Source: DASWDH01 sp035318505 (lineage in GTDB: Bacteria > Myxococcota_A > Polyangia > Polyangiales > Polyangiaceae). From it: DNA of 64,000 nucleotides. Positions 18,317 through 26,932 of this stretch are shown one piece after another. How positions within the stretch are numbered: position 1 is the stretch's first letter; every line of letters begins with the position of its first letter. The notes below the pieces were generated by a model that saw only the letters and a program-made list of their open reading frames with translations, was not told the origin of the DNA and did not search any database. Where the stretch lies: assembly GCA_035318505.1 (NCBI GenBank), contig DATHEQ010000282.1:1-64000 (forward strand). Direction: 5' to 3'. The position numbers were made by a program, and so were the translations under genes.

Positions 18317-19035
18317 GCTGCCCTGAAGCTTTGCGCTTCGACGCGCGAGCCCCCCATGACCGTACCCGACTCCACCATATCGGCGATGTTGCGCGCGACG
18401 AGGCGGGGATCGGCAAGGCTCGCGCGATCGGCGTCGGGGATCGCGCGCGCGTGCATTTCGGTATCCATTTCGCCGGGGTCAACGGCGAAGACGCGCACGC
18501 CGAGCTCACCGAGCTCCGCCGCCCATAGTCGCGAGAGATGATCCTGGGCGGCCTTCGAAACCCCGTAGGCACCCCAACGCGGGTAAGCGGCGACGGCTGC
18601 GTCGGAGCTCACGTGCACGATGGTTCCCTCCCCGCGCAGCGCCATCGACCCGGCGACGATCTTGGTGAGACGAAACGGGCCCACCAAGTTGGCCTCCAGT
18701 ACTTCGCCGAGGTCCTCGCACTCGGTGTCGAGCAAGAGTCGCAGCGGCGTCGGGCCGAGCCAGCTCGCATTATGAACGAGCAGATCGAGGGGACCTACCA
18801 GCGACGCGGCCGCGCCAGCGAGTCCATGAACGGTGGTCTTGTCTCCGATGTCGCCGCACAAGGCATGCGCCACGCCGCCGGAGGCGCGAATTTCGGCGGC
18901 CACCTGCTCGAGCGCGGCAGCGCCGCGCGCGACGAGTGCGACCTTGGCACCCCTTCGGGCGAACTCCCACGCGAGAGCGCGGCCGAGCCCGCGGCTAGCG
19001 CCGGTGACGAGAGCGGCTTTTCCTTCGAGCTTCAT
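18313..19035 (-). CDS. Short-chain dehydrogenase/reductase
   Basis: A 240-residue SDR. ATG 19035 has GGAGG eight bases upstream and gives the family start KLEGKAALVTGASRGLGRAL. The cofactor motif is TGASRGLG and the catalytic site is YGVSKAAQ with a preceding Ser in IVHVSSDAAVA. An Arg after the first strand region (FARRGAKVALVARG) hints at NADP(H) preference. Substrate unknown. It is divergent from the XRE-cupin regulator across 91 bp containing a palindrome, so it may be one of that regulator's targets. It is translationally coupled to queA. Confidence 0.9.
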   Translation of the reverse strand: MKLEGKAALVTGASRGLGRALAWEFARRGAKVALVARGAAALEQVAAEIRASGGVAHALCGDIGDKTTVHGLAGAAASLVGPLDLLVHNASWLGPTPLRLLLDTECEDLGEVLEANLVGPFRLTKIVAGSMALRGEGTIVHVSSDAAVAAYPRWGAYGVSKAAQDHLSRLWAAELGELGVRVFAVDPGEMDTEMHARAIPDADRASLADPRLVARNIADMVESGTVMGGSRVEAQSFRAA

Positions 19036-19091
19036 GATGACGTCCTCCACGACGTAGAGCCTAAGCGCGCCGCGAAATTCTTTTGTCACCG

Positions 19092-19109
19092 CTGCCAATA
19101 TTCTGGCAG
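19092..19109. promoter_or_regulatory. Inverted repeat, probable operator for the XRE-cupin regulator
   Basis: CTGCCA and TGGCAG form a perfect 6-bp inverted repeat around ATATTC, in the 91-bp gap between the divergent SDR and regulator genes. TTGTCA at 19083-19088 could be a -35 element for the regulator and CAGGAT at 19107-19112 a weak -10, which would put the palindrome inside the promoter. Autoregulation is inferred from position only. Confidence 0.45.
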
Positions 19110-19126
19110 GATGCCATCGTGCCGAC

Positions 19127-19681
19127 ATGAATGACGAGCTTGCCGGCCGCCTCGGCCGCAACATCAAACAGCTCCGCCAAACGCGCGGGCTCACCCAAAC
19201 GCAGATGGCCAAGCTTTCCGGGCTGCCGCGCGCCACCTGGGCCAACCTCGAATCGGGCGCCGCCAACCCCACCCTGGCGGTATTGCACCGCGTGGCGCTC
19301 GCTCTGCAGGTCTCCATCGAGGAGCTCATCGCGGCGCCGCGCGCGGGAGCCAAGCACTACCCCAAGGGAACACTCCCCACCCGGGTGCGGGGAGACGCGC
19401 TCGTCAGCACGCTGCTGCCCGACAAAATTCCGGGCATGCTGATCGAGCGGCTCGAGCTGCCGCCGCGATCGCGCCTCGTCGGCGTCCCGCACACGCCCGG
19501 CACGCGCGAATACCTCACCTGTGAATCGGGCGAAATCGAGCTCGTCGCCTCGGGGGAGACCTGGAAGGTCAGCAGCGGCGATGTCGTCGTGTTCCGCGGA
19601 GATCAGCGACATTCCTACGGGAATCCCACGCGCCGCCCATCCATCGGTTACTCCGTCGTCATGCTCGAACCGGTGCGCTGA
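19127..19681 (+). CDS. XRE-family transcriptional regulator with cupin domain
   Basis: A 184-residue regulator. Residues about 8-65 are a helix-turn-helix of the Cro/CI type (LRQTRGLTQTQMAKLSGLPR, ATWANLESGAANPTL). Residues about 100-180 are a cupin barrel (GTREYLTCESGEIELVASGE, SSGDVVVFRGDQRHSYGNPT). In this family the cupin binds a small ligand that alters DNA binding. ATG 19127 is the first start after the palindrome. The divergent SDR is the likeliest partner gene. All HTH positions look intact. Confidence 0.9.
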   Translation: MNDELAGRLGRNIKQLRQTRGLTQTQMAKLSGLPRATWANLESGAANPTLAVLHRVALALQVSIEELIAAPRAGAKHYPKGTLPTRVRGDALVSTLLPDKIPGMLIERLELPPRSRLVGVPHTPGTREYLTCESGEIELVASGETWKVSSGDVVVFRGDQRHSYGNPTRRPSIGYSVVMLEPVR

Positions 19682-19832
19682 TCACCTCACGCACCGCGTC
19701 ACTCGCGCTCGCGATCCGTGACGCATCGTTGCATCGACGAGGAGCGCGTGAGCCAGCTCCATGGCGTCGCGCCGTGTGCTAGGGTCGCCGCGTTTTGGGG
19801 GGAAGTTCGAAGAAATAGGGCGAGGTGAGGCG

Positions 19833-22037
19833 ATGAGGTTCGACAAGGTAAGCGGGCTGTATGGGTTCATTCTCTTGGGGTTTCTCAGCGGCGCGTGCGG
19901 CGGCGGGGACAAGACGGTTTTGCCGCCAGCGGCGCCTGCGCTCCCTCCGCCGGACCCGGGGCACCCCGCGGCATCGGTCGACAAATCGGATCCTCGTTCC
20001 TCCTCTGCGCCCGCGGCGGCGCGCCCTCTCACGAATGACGAGGGCATGTGGCTGCTCAACGATTTTCCCTCCGATCGGCTGGGCAAGTTGCACGGGTTTT
20101 CGCCGTCGCAAGAGTGGCTCGATCACGTTCGCCTGTCCGCGGCCCGCGTCGGCTTGGGCTGCTCGGGCAGCTTCGTGTCACCGAACGGCCTGGTGATGAC
20201 GAACCACCATTGCGCGAGCCGCTGCATCGAACAATTGTCGTCCGCGAAAAAGGACTATATCGCGGGCGGCTTTTACGCGAAGTCGGAAAAAGACGAAGTG
20301 AAGTGTCCGGAGATAGAGATAAACCAGCTCGTCTCCATTGCCGACGTCACCGACCGCGTCCTCGGGGCGACCAAGGGCCTCAGCGGAGCGCGCTTCAACG
20401 AAGCCAACAAGGCAGAGCAGTCCAAGATCGAAAAAGAGTGCGCCAAGAGCGACGATCTGCGCTGCGACGTCGTGACGCTCTACCGCGGCGGTCGCTACCA
20501 CCTCTACAAGTACCAGCGCTTTCAGGACGTGCGCCTCACCTTTGCGCCCGAGTTCGCCAGTGCGTTCTTCGGCGGTGACCCCGACAACTTCAATTTTCCG
20601 CGCTACGACCTCGATGTCAGCTTTGTGCGCGTTTACAAAGACGACAAGCCGCTCTCGGGCGGGCACTATTTCAAATGGTCGCAGTCCGGCGCCAAGGAAG
20701 GCGACCTCACGTTCGTCGCCGGCCATCCCCATCAGACATCGCGCGGCATCACCATGGCCGAGTTCGAGTTCTTGCGCGACGTCGAGCTGCCGGCGAAGCT
20801 CCTACGCCTGTCCGAGTGGCGCGGACTCCTCACCGAGTTCCAAACCAAGGGGCCGGAGCAGAAACGCATCGCGGGCTCGCGCCTCTTCGGCATCGAGAAC
20901 TCGCTGAAGGGCATCAAAGGCCGCGTCGAGGCGCTGCGCGATCCCGAAGTGTTCGGCAAGAAGGTAGCCGACGAAAAAGAGTTACGCGCCAAGGTTCTGG
21001 CCGATCCGGCCATGAAAGATGCCTATGGCGGCGCGTGGGAGGCCATCGCCGAAGCGCAGAAGAAGCTCCGCAACATCGAGTCGCGTTACATCATGCTCGA
21101 GAAGGCCGAGGGGCTCTGGTCGGATCTGTTCGATCAATCGCGCCGACTTTTGCGTGCCTCGACGGAATTCGCCAAGCCCAACGAGCAGAGGTTGCGCGAA
21201 TACGTCGATTCCAAAAAGCCGGCCATCACGCAGAAGGTGACCTCGACCGCGCCCATCTACGACGAGCTCGAGATCTTGACGCTGAGCGCCTCGCTGACGG
21301 GCATGCGCGCCGAGCTCGGCCCCGACGACGCGTTCGTGCGCAAGGTGCTGGGCAAAGACACGCCGCGCGAGCTTGCCACGCGGCTCGTCAAGGGTTCGAA
21401 ACTGAAGGATCCCAAGGTTCGCAAGGCGCTCTTCGATGGTGGCGAAGCGGCCGTGAGCGCCTCCAAAGATCCGATGATCGAGTTCGCGCGCCTCGTCGAG
21501 CCGGAAGCTCGCGCGGTGCGCAAGACGTACGAAGACGACGTCGAATCGGTGATCAAGAAAAATGCCGAGCTCATCGCCAAAGCGCGCTTCCAGGTCCACG
21601 GAACGAGCGTCTATCCCGACGCCACGGGGACCTTGCGGTTGTCCTTCGGCCAAGTTCGCGGCTGGGAAGAGGGAGGCAAGAAGGTGACGCCCATCACCAC
21701 CCTCGGCGGCGCGTTCGACCGCGCTACTGGCAAAGACCCATTTGCGTTGCCCAAGAGCTGGATAGACAACAAGGCCAAGCTCGATCTGTCGACGCCGTTC
21801 AATTTCTCCACCACCAACGACATCATCGGCGGCAACTCGGGCTCGCCCGTGATCGACCAGGAAGGGCGCATCGTCGGCCTCATCTTCGACGGCAACATCC
21901 ATTCTCTCGGCGGTGACTACGCGTACGACGGCAAGGACAACCGTGCCGTCTCTGTGCACAGCGCCGCACTCTTGGAAACGCTCGGCAATATCTACAGCGC
22001 GAGCCGCATCGTCGAAGAGATCAAAGCCGCGCGGTGA
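19833..22037 (+). CDS. S46-family serine peptidase lipoprotein (dipeptidyl-peptidase 7/11 type)
   Basis: ATG 19833 is chosen over upstream starts because GAGGTGAGG precedes it and it yields a lipoprotein signal (GFILLGFLSGACGGG, Cys near residue 20). The 734-residue product has a chymotrypsin-like fold with a large helical insertion, as in S46 enzymes. The catalytic His is in MTNHHCASRC and the nucleophile Ser in GGNSGSPVIDQEGR; the Asp is probably in the FGGDPDNFNFPRYD region. S46 peptidases cut dipeptides from peptide N termini, so this is likely a surface-anchored nutrient peptidase. A strong hairpin follows 11 bp after the stop. Confidence 0.9.
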   Translation: MRFDKVSGLYGFILLGFLSGACGGGDKTVLPPAAPALPPPDPGHPAASVDKSDPRSSSAPAAARPLTNDEGMWLLNDFPSDRLGKLHGFSPSQEWLDHVRLSAARVGLGCSGSFVSPNGLVMTNHHCASRCIEQLSSAKKDYIAGGFYAKSEKDEVKCPEIEINQLVSIADVTDRVLGATKGLSGARFNEANKAEQSKIEKECAKSDDLRCDVVTLYRGGRYHLYKYQRFQDVRLTFAPEFASAFFGGDPDNFNFPRYDLDVSFVRVYKDDKPLSGGHYFKWSQSGAKEGDLTFVAGHPHQTSRGITMAEFEFLRDVELPAKLLRLSEWRGLLTEFQTKGPEQKRIAGSRLFGIENSLKGIKGRVEALRDPEVFGKKVADEKELRAKVLADPAMKDAYGGAWEAIAEAQKKLRNIESRYIMLEKAEGLWSDLFDQSRRLLRASTEFAKPNEQRLREYVDSKKPAITQKVTSTAPIYDELEILTLSASLTGMRAELGPDDAFVRKVLGKDTPRELATRLVKGSKLKDPKVRKALFDGGEAAVSASKDPMIEFARLVEPEARAVRKTYEDDVESVIKKNAELIAKARFQVHGTSVYPDATGTLRLSFGQVRGWEEGGKKVTPITTLGGAFDRATGKDPFALPKSWIDNKAKLDLSTPFNFSTTNDIIGGNSGSPVIDQEGRIVGLIFDGNIHSLGGDYAYDGKDNRAVSVHSAALLETLGNIYSASRIVEEIKAAR

Positions 22038-22048
22038 ACGCAATGAGG

Positions 22049-22076
22049 CGGGCGCGCAGCCGCTGCTGCGCGCCCG
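22049..22076. terminator. 11-bp GC hairpin after the S46 peptidase gene
   Basis: CGGGCGCGCAG and CTGCGCGCCCG form a perfect 11-bp stem with loop CCGCTG, 11 bases after the peptidase stop. No T tract follows. It also stands between the peptidase and the minus-strand lectin-like remnant, so it could stop transcription from both sides. Confidence 0.55.
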
Positions 22077-22097
22077 AACTTCAGATGGTTTCCCGGC

Positions 22098-22325
22098 CTA
22101 CAGGGGGAACCAAGTCGTCGCCCATCCGCCGGATGGGCCATCATAATAGGTATACCAGATGTTGTTATCGAATGTGACGCTTCCGAATATGTGTGTTGTC
22201 GAGGAGCTCCAGCTCGTAACACCCGGCGCCGAGTTGAGATCTCCGCCGTGCGGATCCGGAGTTGTCCATCCGCCACTGCTCGCGTTGTACGACAACGTGA
22301 ACCAGAGCCGAGTGTCAAACGAATT
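22098..22325 (-). pseudogene. C-terminal remnant of a Trp-rich repeat (lectin or beta-propeller-like) protein
   Basis: The frame is open from 22325 down to TAG 22098-22100, with no good start (only a TTG at 22295 without ribosome site). It encodes two similar units, RLWFTLSYNASSGGW and IWYTYYDGPSGGW, about 35 residues apart, rich in Trp, Ser and Gly. Such repeats occur in sugar-binding lectins and propellers; the exact family is not certain. The N-terminal side is cut off at a TGA (22326-22328), where unrelated sequence begins. It is best read as the 3-prime end of a lost gene. Confidence 0.6.
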
Positions 22326-22456
22326 TCAAAAGGTTCGTGGGCGTCACGCCGAACCGCTACGTCCGCTCCGAAACACGGAAATCGAGCCAAGAGCGCGAGC
22401 GAGTCGCTGAAGGAGCGACCCTCCTCGGGACTGCACATCGCCGCGACCGTTGCTAA
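22316..22456 (+). pseudogene. C-terminal remnant of an AraC-family regulator
   Basis: In this frame the plus strand reads TNFKRFVGVTPNRYVR, which matches the end of the second helix-turn-helix of AraC/XylS regulators. A tail of about 30 residues runs to TAA 22454-22456. Nothing AraC-like precedes about 22316, where the sequence becomes the lectin-like remnant of the opposite strand. So only the last part of the DNA-binding domain survives. The next 219 bp, up to the porin start, show no gene or clear signal. Confidence 0.6.
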
Positions 22457-22675
22457 CGATGCTGCCTACTGGGTGAACGCCGCACGCCGCGCGCGCGCCA
22501 TGCGAATTGAGTAGCAAAAAGAGGCTCCCTGCTGGCACCATGGGACTGCTAGCTGCGGTAACCAAGCGAAGGGGGGCGGAATGGTCGTCGCGCTTTACTC
22601 ATTGGAGGTGGGTCGAGGCGTAACCACGCACGCGGCACACGCCGATGAACCACTCTATTTCTGGGCGGATTGCCA

Positions 22676-23998
22676 ATGAATCGTTCCCCGACGGCGTGCT
22701 GTGCAGCCACCGCGGTCATCCTCTCTACTGCCAACGCCCTGGCCCAAAGCTCTCTGCCCGCACAACCGTCCCCCGACGTCGACCCGGCTACGGCCAACGC
22801 ACCTTCTGCCACCGCACCGCCTCCGGCGGCCATGGAGACGAACCCAGGAGCGCCGCCGCCCGTCGCGGCCGCTCACTGGTACGACAACTTCAAGCTCGAG
22901 GCGTTCGTCGATACGTATTTCAGCGTCAATTACCGCTTTCCGAAGCCGCAATATCCAGGCGCGATTTTGGGTTCTCCCGCCGGAGGAAATCAATTTCGCG
23001 CCTATGACCAATCCAACGGATTTGCGCTGCACTGGTTTGGCCTCGACCTGACCCACGCTCCCGATCCGGTGGGGGGCGGTCTCAATCTGCGCATGGGGCC
23101 CGGAGCGGCCTTGTTCAACGCCGCCACCTTCGGCGGCCCCGATGCCGCGAGCGGGCTTCAATACATCAAGAATGCCTATGTCAATTGGAAGCCCGGCGGC
23201 AAGGAAAGCACCGTCACGCTGACCGTGGGTAAGTTCAATCAGCCTTTCGGGACCGAGGTTCCGGAATCGCACTACAACACGAACTACACGAGAAGCCTGC
23301 TCTACTGGTATGCGCAGCCCCTCTTCCTGACCGGCCTCAAGCTCGAGTGGGCGATCACGAACCAGTTGGCGATGTCCCTCTTTGCCGTGAATGGTTGGAA
23401 CAACACCCTGGACAACAACCTCGGAAAGAGCGGGGCCATCCAGTTCACCTATGCACCGAGCCCCGCGCTCACCGTGGCACTCGGCTACATCGGGGGGCCG
23501 GAGCAGCCGGACGTCGTGGCCACCACCACGCCCGGTGGCGTGGTCGACAATCCCGACTCGGGTTCGCGGTTGCGCCACTTCGCGGATCTGATTGTCGATA
23601 TCAGACCGATGAAAGAGGTCCGCTTTCTTCTCAATGCCGACTACGGCGCGGAGAAGGCGCCGCCGGGAACGGCGCTGGCGGACGGCACCGTCGTCGAGAG
23701 CTGGCAATGGTACGGATTGAACCTAGGCGTCAGCTACCAAGCGAGCGACGTCTTTTCCATCGGCCTTCGCGGGGAGTACTACCGGGATCCCCAGGGCTTC
23801 ACCATGCTCACCAACCGCAATACGGAGGTCATCGACGGCACACTCACGCTGGCTGCGTCTCCGACCCCCAACCTGGTGATCAAGCTCGACAATCGGATCG
23901 ATAGCGCCAATCGGCCGTTCTTTCAGAACGGCATCGACCAAACGTCGAAAACGCAGTTCACGACGACGCTCGGCGTCGTGGGGACGACAGGTATATAA
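22676..23998 (+). CDS. Outer-membrane beta-barrel porin (BBP2/OmpL-like)
   Basis: A 440-residue protein. ATG 22676 is used; a TTG two codons earlier is possible. A signal peptide (CCAATAVILSTANALAQ) is followed by a Pro/Ala linker to about residue 70. A barrel then starts at WYDNFKLEAFVDTYFSVNY, with amphipathic strands and alternating aromatics to the end (FTTTLGVVGTT). The stretch TLTVGKFNQPFGTEVPESHYN recalls the putative beta-barrel porin-2 family. The likely role is passive uptake of a small solute, unidentified. The following 230 bp (23999-24228) contain no gene; a short GTCAC/GTGAC inverted repeat at 24160-24171 is the only structure noticed. Confidence 0.8.
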   Translation: MNRSPTACCAATAVILSTANALAQSSLPAQPSPDVDPATANAPSATAPPPAAMETNPGAPPPVAAAHWYDNFKLEAFVDTYFSVNYRFPKPQYPGAILGSPAGGNQFRAYDQSNGFALHWFGLDLTHAPDPVGGGLNLRMGPGAALFNAATFGGPDAASGLQYIKNAYVNWKPGGKESTVTLTVGKFNQPFGTEVPESHYNTNYTRSLLYWYAQPLFLTGLKLEWAITNQLAMSLFAVNGWNNTLDNNLGKSGAIQFTYAPSPALTVALGYIGGPEQPDVVATTTPGGVVDNPDSGSRLRHFADLIVDIRPMKEVRFLLNADYGAEKAPPGTALADGTVVESWQWYGLNLGVSYQASDVFSIGLRGEYYRDPQGFTMLTNRNTEVIDGTLTLAASPTPNLVIKLDNRIDSANRPFFQNGIDQTSKTQFTTTLGVVGTTGI

Positions 23999-24228
23999 AG
24001 GATCGGGTGGAGTCGCCGTGCGGCCGCTGTTGAGAAGGCGCCCGGTAAGACGTCGAGCAAGCGCAGATCGTGGGGGGTGCTGAATCGAGGTGGTGGACGA
24101 TGTGTTCCAATTGTCTACCTACAGCTTGATTCAGGATCCTCCGATGTAGAGAAGGGGAGGTCACCTGTGACTGTTTCTGACCTTATCGGCGTCGGGGCTC
24201 GTCGAGCACCACTCTTGGGTCGCGCGCG

Positions 24229-25107
24229 ATGACGCTTCCGCGGCTTTTGCTGGTCGACGACAGCCAGGCAATCTTGGCGTATGAGCAAACGGCCCTGGCA
24301 GGGCTCTATTCGCTGAGCACCGCCGTGAACGGGATCGAGGCTTTGGAGAAGGCCCGCATGTTGCGACCGCACGGCATCCTCCTCGATTTATCGATGCCGG
24401 AAATGAATGGCGACGAAGTGCTACGGCTGCTTCAAGCCGACCCCGTCCTTCGTGAGATCCCGGTGATCATCATCTCGTCAGAGCAACAACGGGCGGCGGC
24501 GTGCCTCGACCAGGGCGCGACGGCGTATTTGAGCAAACCCATCCAGGCCGACGAGCTGCGCCTTTTGGTGGCGCGAACGCTCGAAGACGTCGGCCGCAAG
24601 GCGCGGAGCGGCGGCCTCGCCGTCCTCTCGCTCGAGGTAGGAACACAAGGGTTCGGCGTGCCGCTTGCCTACGTCTTGACTGTATTGCATGAGCTTCCGA
24701 CGCGCCCGCTGCCGTTCGGCCCGCCTTTCCTACGCGAAACGTTCGATTATGGTTCGCGACCCGTCTGCGTTTTGGACCTCGGTCGCGCCCTCGGCGAGCG
24801 GTACCGAGAGGCGATCGAGGATCGCAAGCTGGTGGTCATGGAACATGGCGAGCTCTTGCTGGCGCTCCGTGTCGATACCGTAAAGGACCCGGAGGAATAC
24901 CTGGCTACGGACATCGTCCGCCAGCAGGCCCTCGGCGGAACCGAGCACGGCGATTTACCGCGAGTGCTCTATGCAATGGCGCGCAGCGCGAAGGGATCGA
25001 TGCCGATCGTCGATCCGCGAGCGCTGCTCTCCCCCGGGCTTCTCTCGGAACTTGCCGAGGCACTTTCCTCAGTCCGCCACGCCAACGGCGTCACAGAGGG
25101 AATGTGA
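24229..25107 (+). CDS. Receiver-CheW fusion chemotaxis coupling protein
   Basis: A 292-residue protein with a receiver first (about 1-120) and a CheW domain second (about 125-285). The receiver keeps the acidic pair LLVDDSQ, the phospho-Asp in GILLDLSMPEMNG, Ser in IIISSEQ and Lys in YLSKPI. The CheW part begins LAVLSLEVGTQGFGVPL. CheV proteins have the same two domains in the opposite order, so this is a CheV-like adaptor with swapped order. It opens an operon with cheR, cheW, cheA and cheB, each overlapping the next. The likely role is phosphorylation-tuned coupling of receptor to CheA. Confidence 0.88.
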   Translation: MTLPRLLLVDDSQAILAYEQTALAGLYSLSTAVNGIEALEKARMLRPHGILLDLSMPEMNGDEVLRLLQADPVLREIPVIIISSEQQRAAACLDQGATAYLSKPIQADELRLLVARTLEDVGRKARSGGLAVLSLEVGTQGFGVPLAYVLTVLHELPTRPLPFGPPFLRETFDYGSRPVCVLDLGRALGERYREAIEDRKLVVMEHGELLLALRVDTVKDPEEYLATDIVRQQALGGTEHGDLPRVLYAMARSAKGSMPIVDPRALLSPGLLSELAEALSSVRHANGVTEGM

Positions 25108-26384
25108 AAGCACAGGTCGAGGTCCACCAGAGTTTGGTCGAGGAGCTCACCACCCTCGCCGCTTCGTGGTCGGGTTTCAACAGGGATGCGATTCACATCG
25201 ACGCCATTCGGCGCGCGGCCAGCGCGTGTCTGCGGCAACACATGACTTCGAAGCAGTTGCTCGAACGCGCCGTGGCCGGAGATCCCATCGTGGTCAGCGA
25301 GTTCCGCCAAGCGATTTGCGTAGGCGAGACCTATTTTCACCGTTCGCCCGAGCATTTTTCTTTCATTGCCGAACGTGCCTTTGCGCCCTACCTGGCATCG
25401 GGCGGGACGATTTATCGCTCCTGGAGCGCGGCCTGCTCGACGGGTGAAGAGGCTTATTCGATTGCCGCCTGTCTGCGCGCCGCAGTGCCCTTGGGATCGA
25501 AGATCGAGTTGGAAGTTCTCGGAACCGACTTCTCCCCCGCCTCGGTCCGTCATGCTGCGCTCGGGGAGTACGGGCCATGGTCCGTGCGCGAGACGGCACC
25601 CATCCCGCACCCACTCATCGAACGCACGGCGCAAGGCCGCATCCGCGTCAATCCCGACATTCGCGCCGTCACCAAATTCGCGACGCACGATCTGCTCGAT
25701 CCTTTGCCCCCGCGCTTCGGGGAGTTCAACCTCATCGTTTGTCGCAACGTGCTCGTCTACTTCGCACCGGAAGCCATTCGGTTGGCCGTGAATCACCTCG
25801 CGTCCAAGTTGGTCCCCGGCGGCATCGTCGTCTTTGGCCTGCTCGAAGTGAGCGAGCCGCCCGCTGGCCTCGTCTCGGTGGGGACCGCAGGCGTGACCGC
25901 CTTTGCGCGGCCGGTCAGGGGGCAGACGAAGTTTCCAACGCGCCCTCCCAAACCGCGCGACCGCTCCCGCCCGCCGCCCAAGAAACAGACGCGCTGGCCG
26001 TCCATCAAACCCGCCGCCAAACGATCGGTGCGGCCGGCGCGCGTCAGTGTGCCTCCGGTTTTGAAAGCCCTCCCCGTCGAGATCAGAAACAAGCACATGC
26101 ACGCTCTCGCCCTCATCGAAAGCAATCAGAGACGCGAAGCGCTCGGCGTCCTCGACGAGATCCGACGAAGCCGGCCCAGCTACGTCGCGGTCTGCCTCGA
26201 CCAAGCGCTGCTCTGCCACAAGTCCGGGCAAAAGAAGCTCGCCGCGGAGCTCATGCGCGAAGTTCTGCAGCTCACGAGTAAGCTCGATGTGGAGACCGTG
26301 CTGCCCGGGCTCGAGGATCTTCCCGTCTCTTACTATCGCTCGATGGCCGAGACGTTTCTCACGGGGGCTAAGAAGGAACGATGA
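25104..26384 (+). CDS. cheR: Chemoreceptor methyltransferase CheR with C-terminal helical domain
   Basis: A 426-residue protein. GTG 25104 overlaps the stop of the upstream gene. Residues about 15-265 are CheR: an N-terminal helical part, then the AdoMet fold with ICVGETYFHRSPEHF, SWSAACSTGEEAYSIA and FNLIVCRNVLVYF. A basic, Pro-rich linker (about 270-325) leads to TPR-like helices (about 330-415) that could bind receptor or partner proteins. It methylates Glu residues on the MCP, probably the one at 32.2-34.3 kb. CheR-TPR forms are common in alternative chemosensory systems. Confidence 0.92.
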   Translation: MKAQVEVHQSLVEELTTLAASWSGFNRDAIHIDAIRRAASACLRQHMTSKQLLERAVAGDPIVVSEFRQAICVGETYFHRSPEHFSFIAERAFAPYLASGGTIYRSWSAACSTGEEAYSIAACLRAAVPLGSKIELEVLGTDFSPASVRHAALGEYGPWSVRETAPIPHPLIERTAQGRIRVNPDIRAVTKFATHDLLDPLPPRFGEFNLIVCRNVLVYFAPEAIRLAVNHLASKLVPGGIVVFGLLEVSEPPAGLVSVGTAGVTAFARPVRGQTKFPTRPPKPRDRSRPPPKKQTRWPSIKPAAKRSVRPARVSVPPVLKALPVEIRNKHMHALALIESNQRREALGVLDEIRRSRPSYVAVCLDQALLCHKSGQKKLAAELMREVLQLTSKLDVETVLPGLEDLPVSYYRSMAETFLTGAKKER

Positions 26385-26932
26385 CCACCAATATACCCGC
26401 CGCCCGGCAAGACGGCGAGATGATCACGGACTCCGTTCGTGCGCTCCTCGACGCGCGCGCCGAAAGACTGCGCGCGCGCCTGGAGATGAAAGCGGAAGAA
26501 GCAACGGTCATGGTGGCCGAGTTTCGCGTCGGAACCGAAGTTTTTGCCATACCGCTGCAGGACTTCCGGGCGGGTGTGCCGCTGAAGCACGTCACGCCCG
26601 TTCCGCTCTCGCCCGCAGACGTCATCGGTATCGTGCGCTACCAGGGCCGCGTGATCACCGCTTTCAGCTTGGCGTCCCTCCTTCGGGTGCAAGGGTGGCG
26701 CATGGACCCGACGGTCCTTTTGATCGTCGAGCCGACTCCCGGTCACCTCGTCGGATTGGATTGCGAACAGATTCCCAAGCCATCGACCCTGCCGCTGGCC
26801 GCGATCGAGAAAGCACGTGCCCGCAATCGCGGAGCGGTACTCGAGCTTCTCACGCCTGGCCTGGCGCAGGTCAAACTGCTCGACCTCAGCGCGCTTCTGG
26901 CGAGCAGAATGGGGAACACCGATGGAAATTGA
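26381..26932 (+). CDS. cheW: CheW coupling protein
   Basis: A 183-residue CheW. ATG 26381 overlaps the cheR stop (ATGA). About 45 N-terminal residues precede the domain, which starts at VMVAEFRVGTEVFAIPLQDF and contains GIVRYQGRVITAFSLASLL. CheW links the receptor tip to CheA. It lacks any extra receiver, so the operon encodes one plain and one receiver-bearing coupling protein. The cheA ATG lies inside its last codons. Confidence 0.92.
   Translation: MTTNIPAARQDGEMITDSVRALLDARAERLRARLEMKAEEATVMVAEFRVGTEVFAIPLQDFRAGVPLKHVTPVPLSPADVIGIVRYQGRVITAFSLASLLRVQGWRMDPTVLLIVEPTPGHLVGLDCEQIPKPSTLPLAAIEKARARNRGAVLELLTPGLAQVKLLDLSALLASRMGNTDGN

Noticed and set aside
22457..22675. A small gene between the AraC remnant and the porin
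   Set aside because: Short frames here have no ribosome site, no motif and shadow the start of the porin gene.
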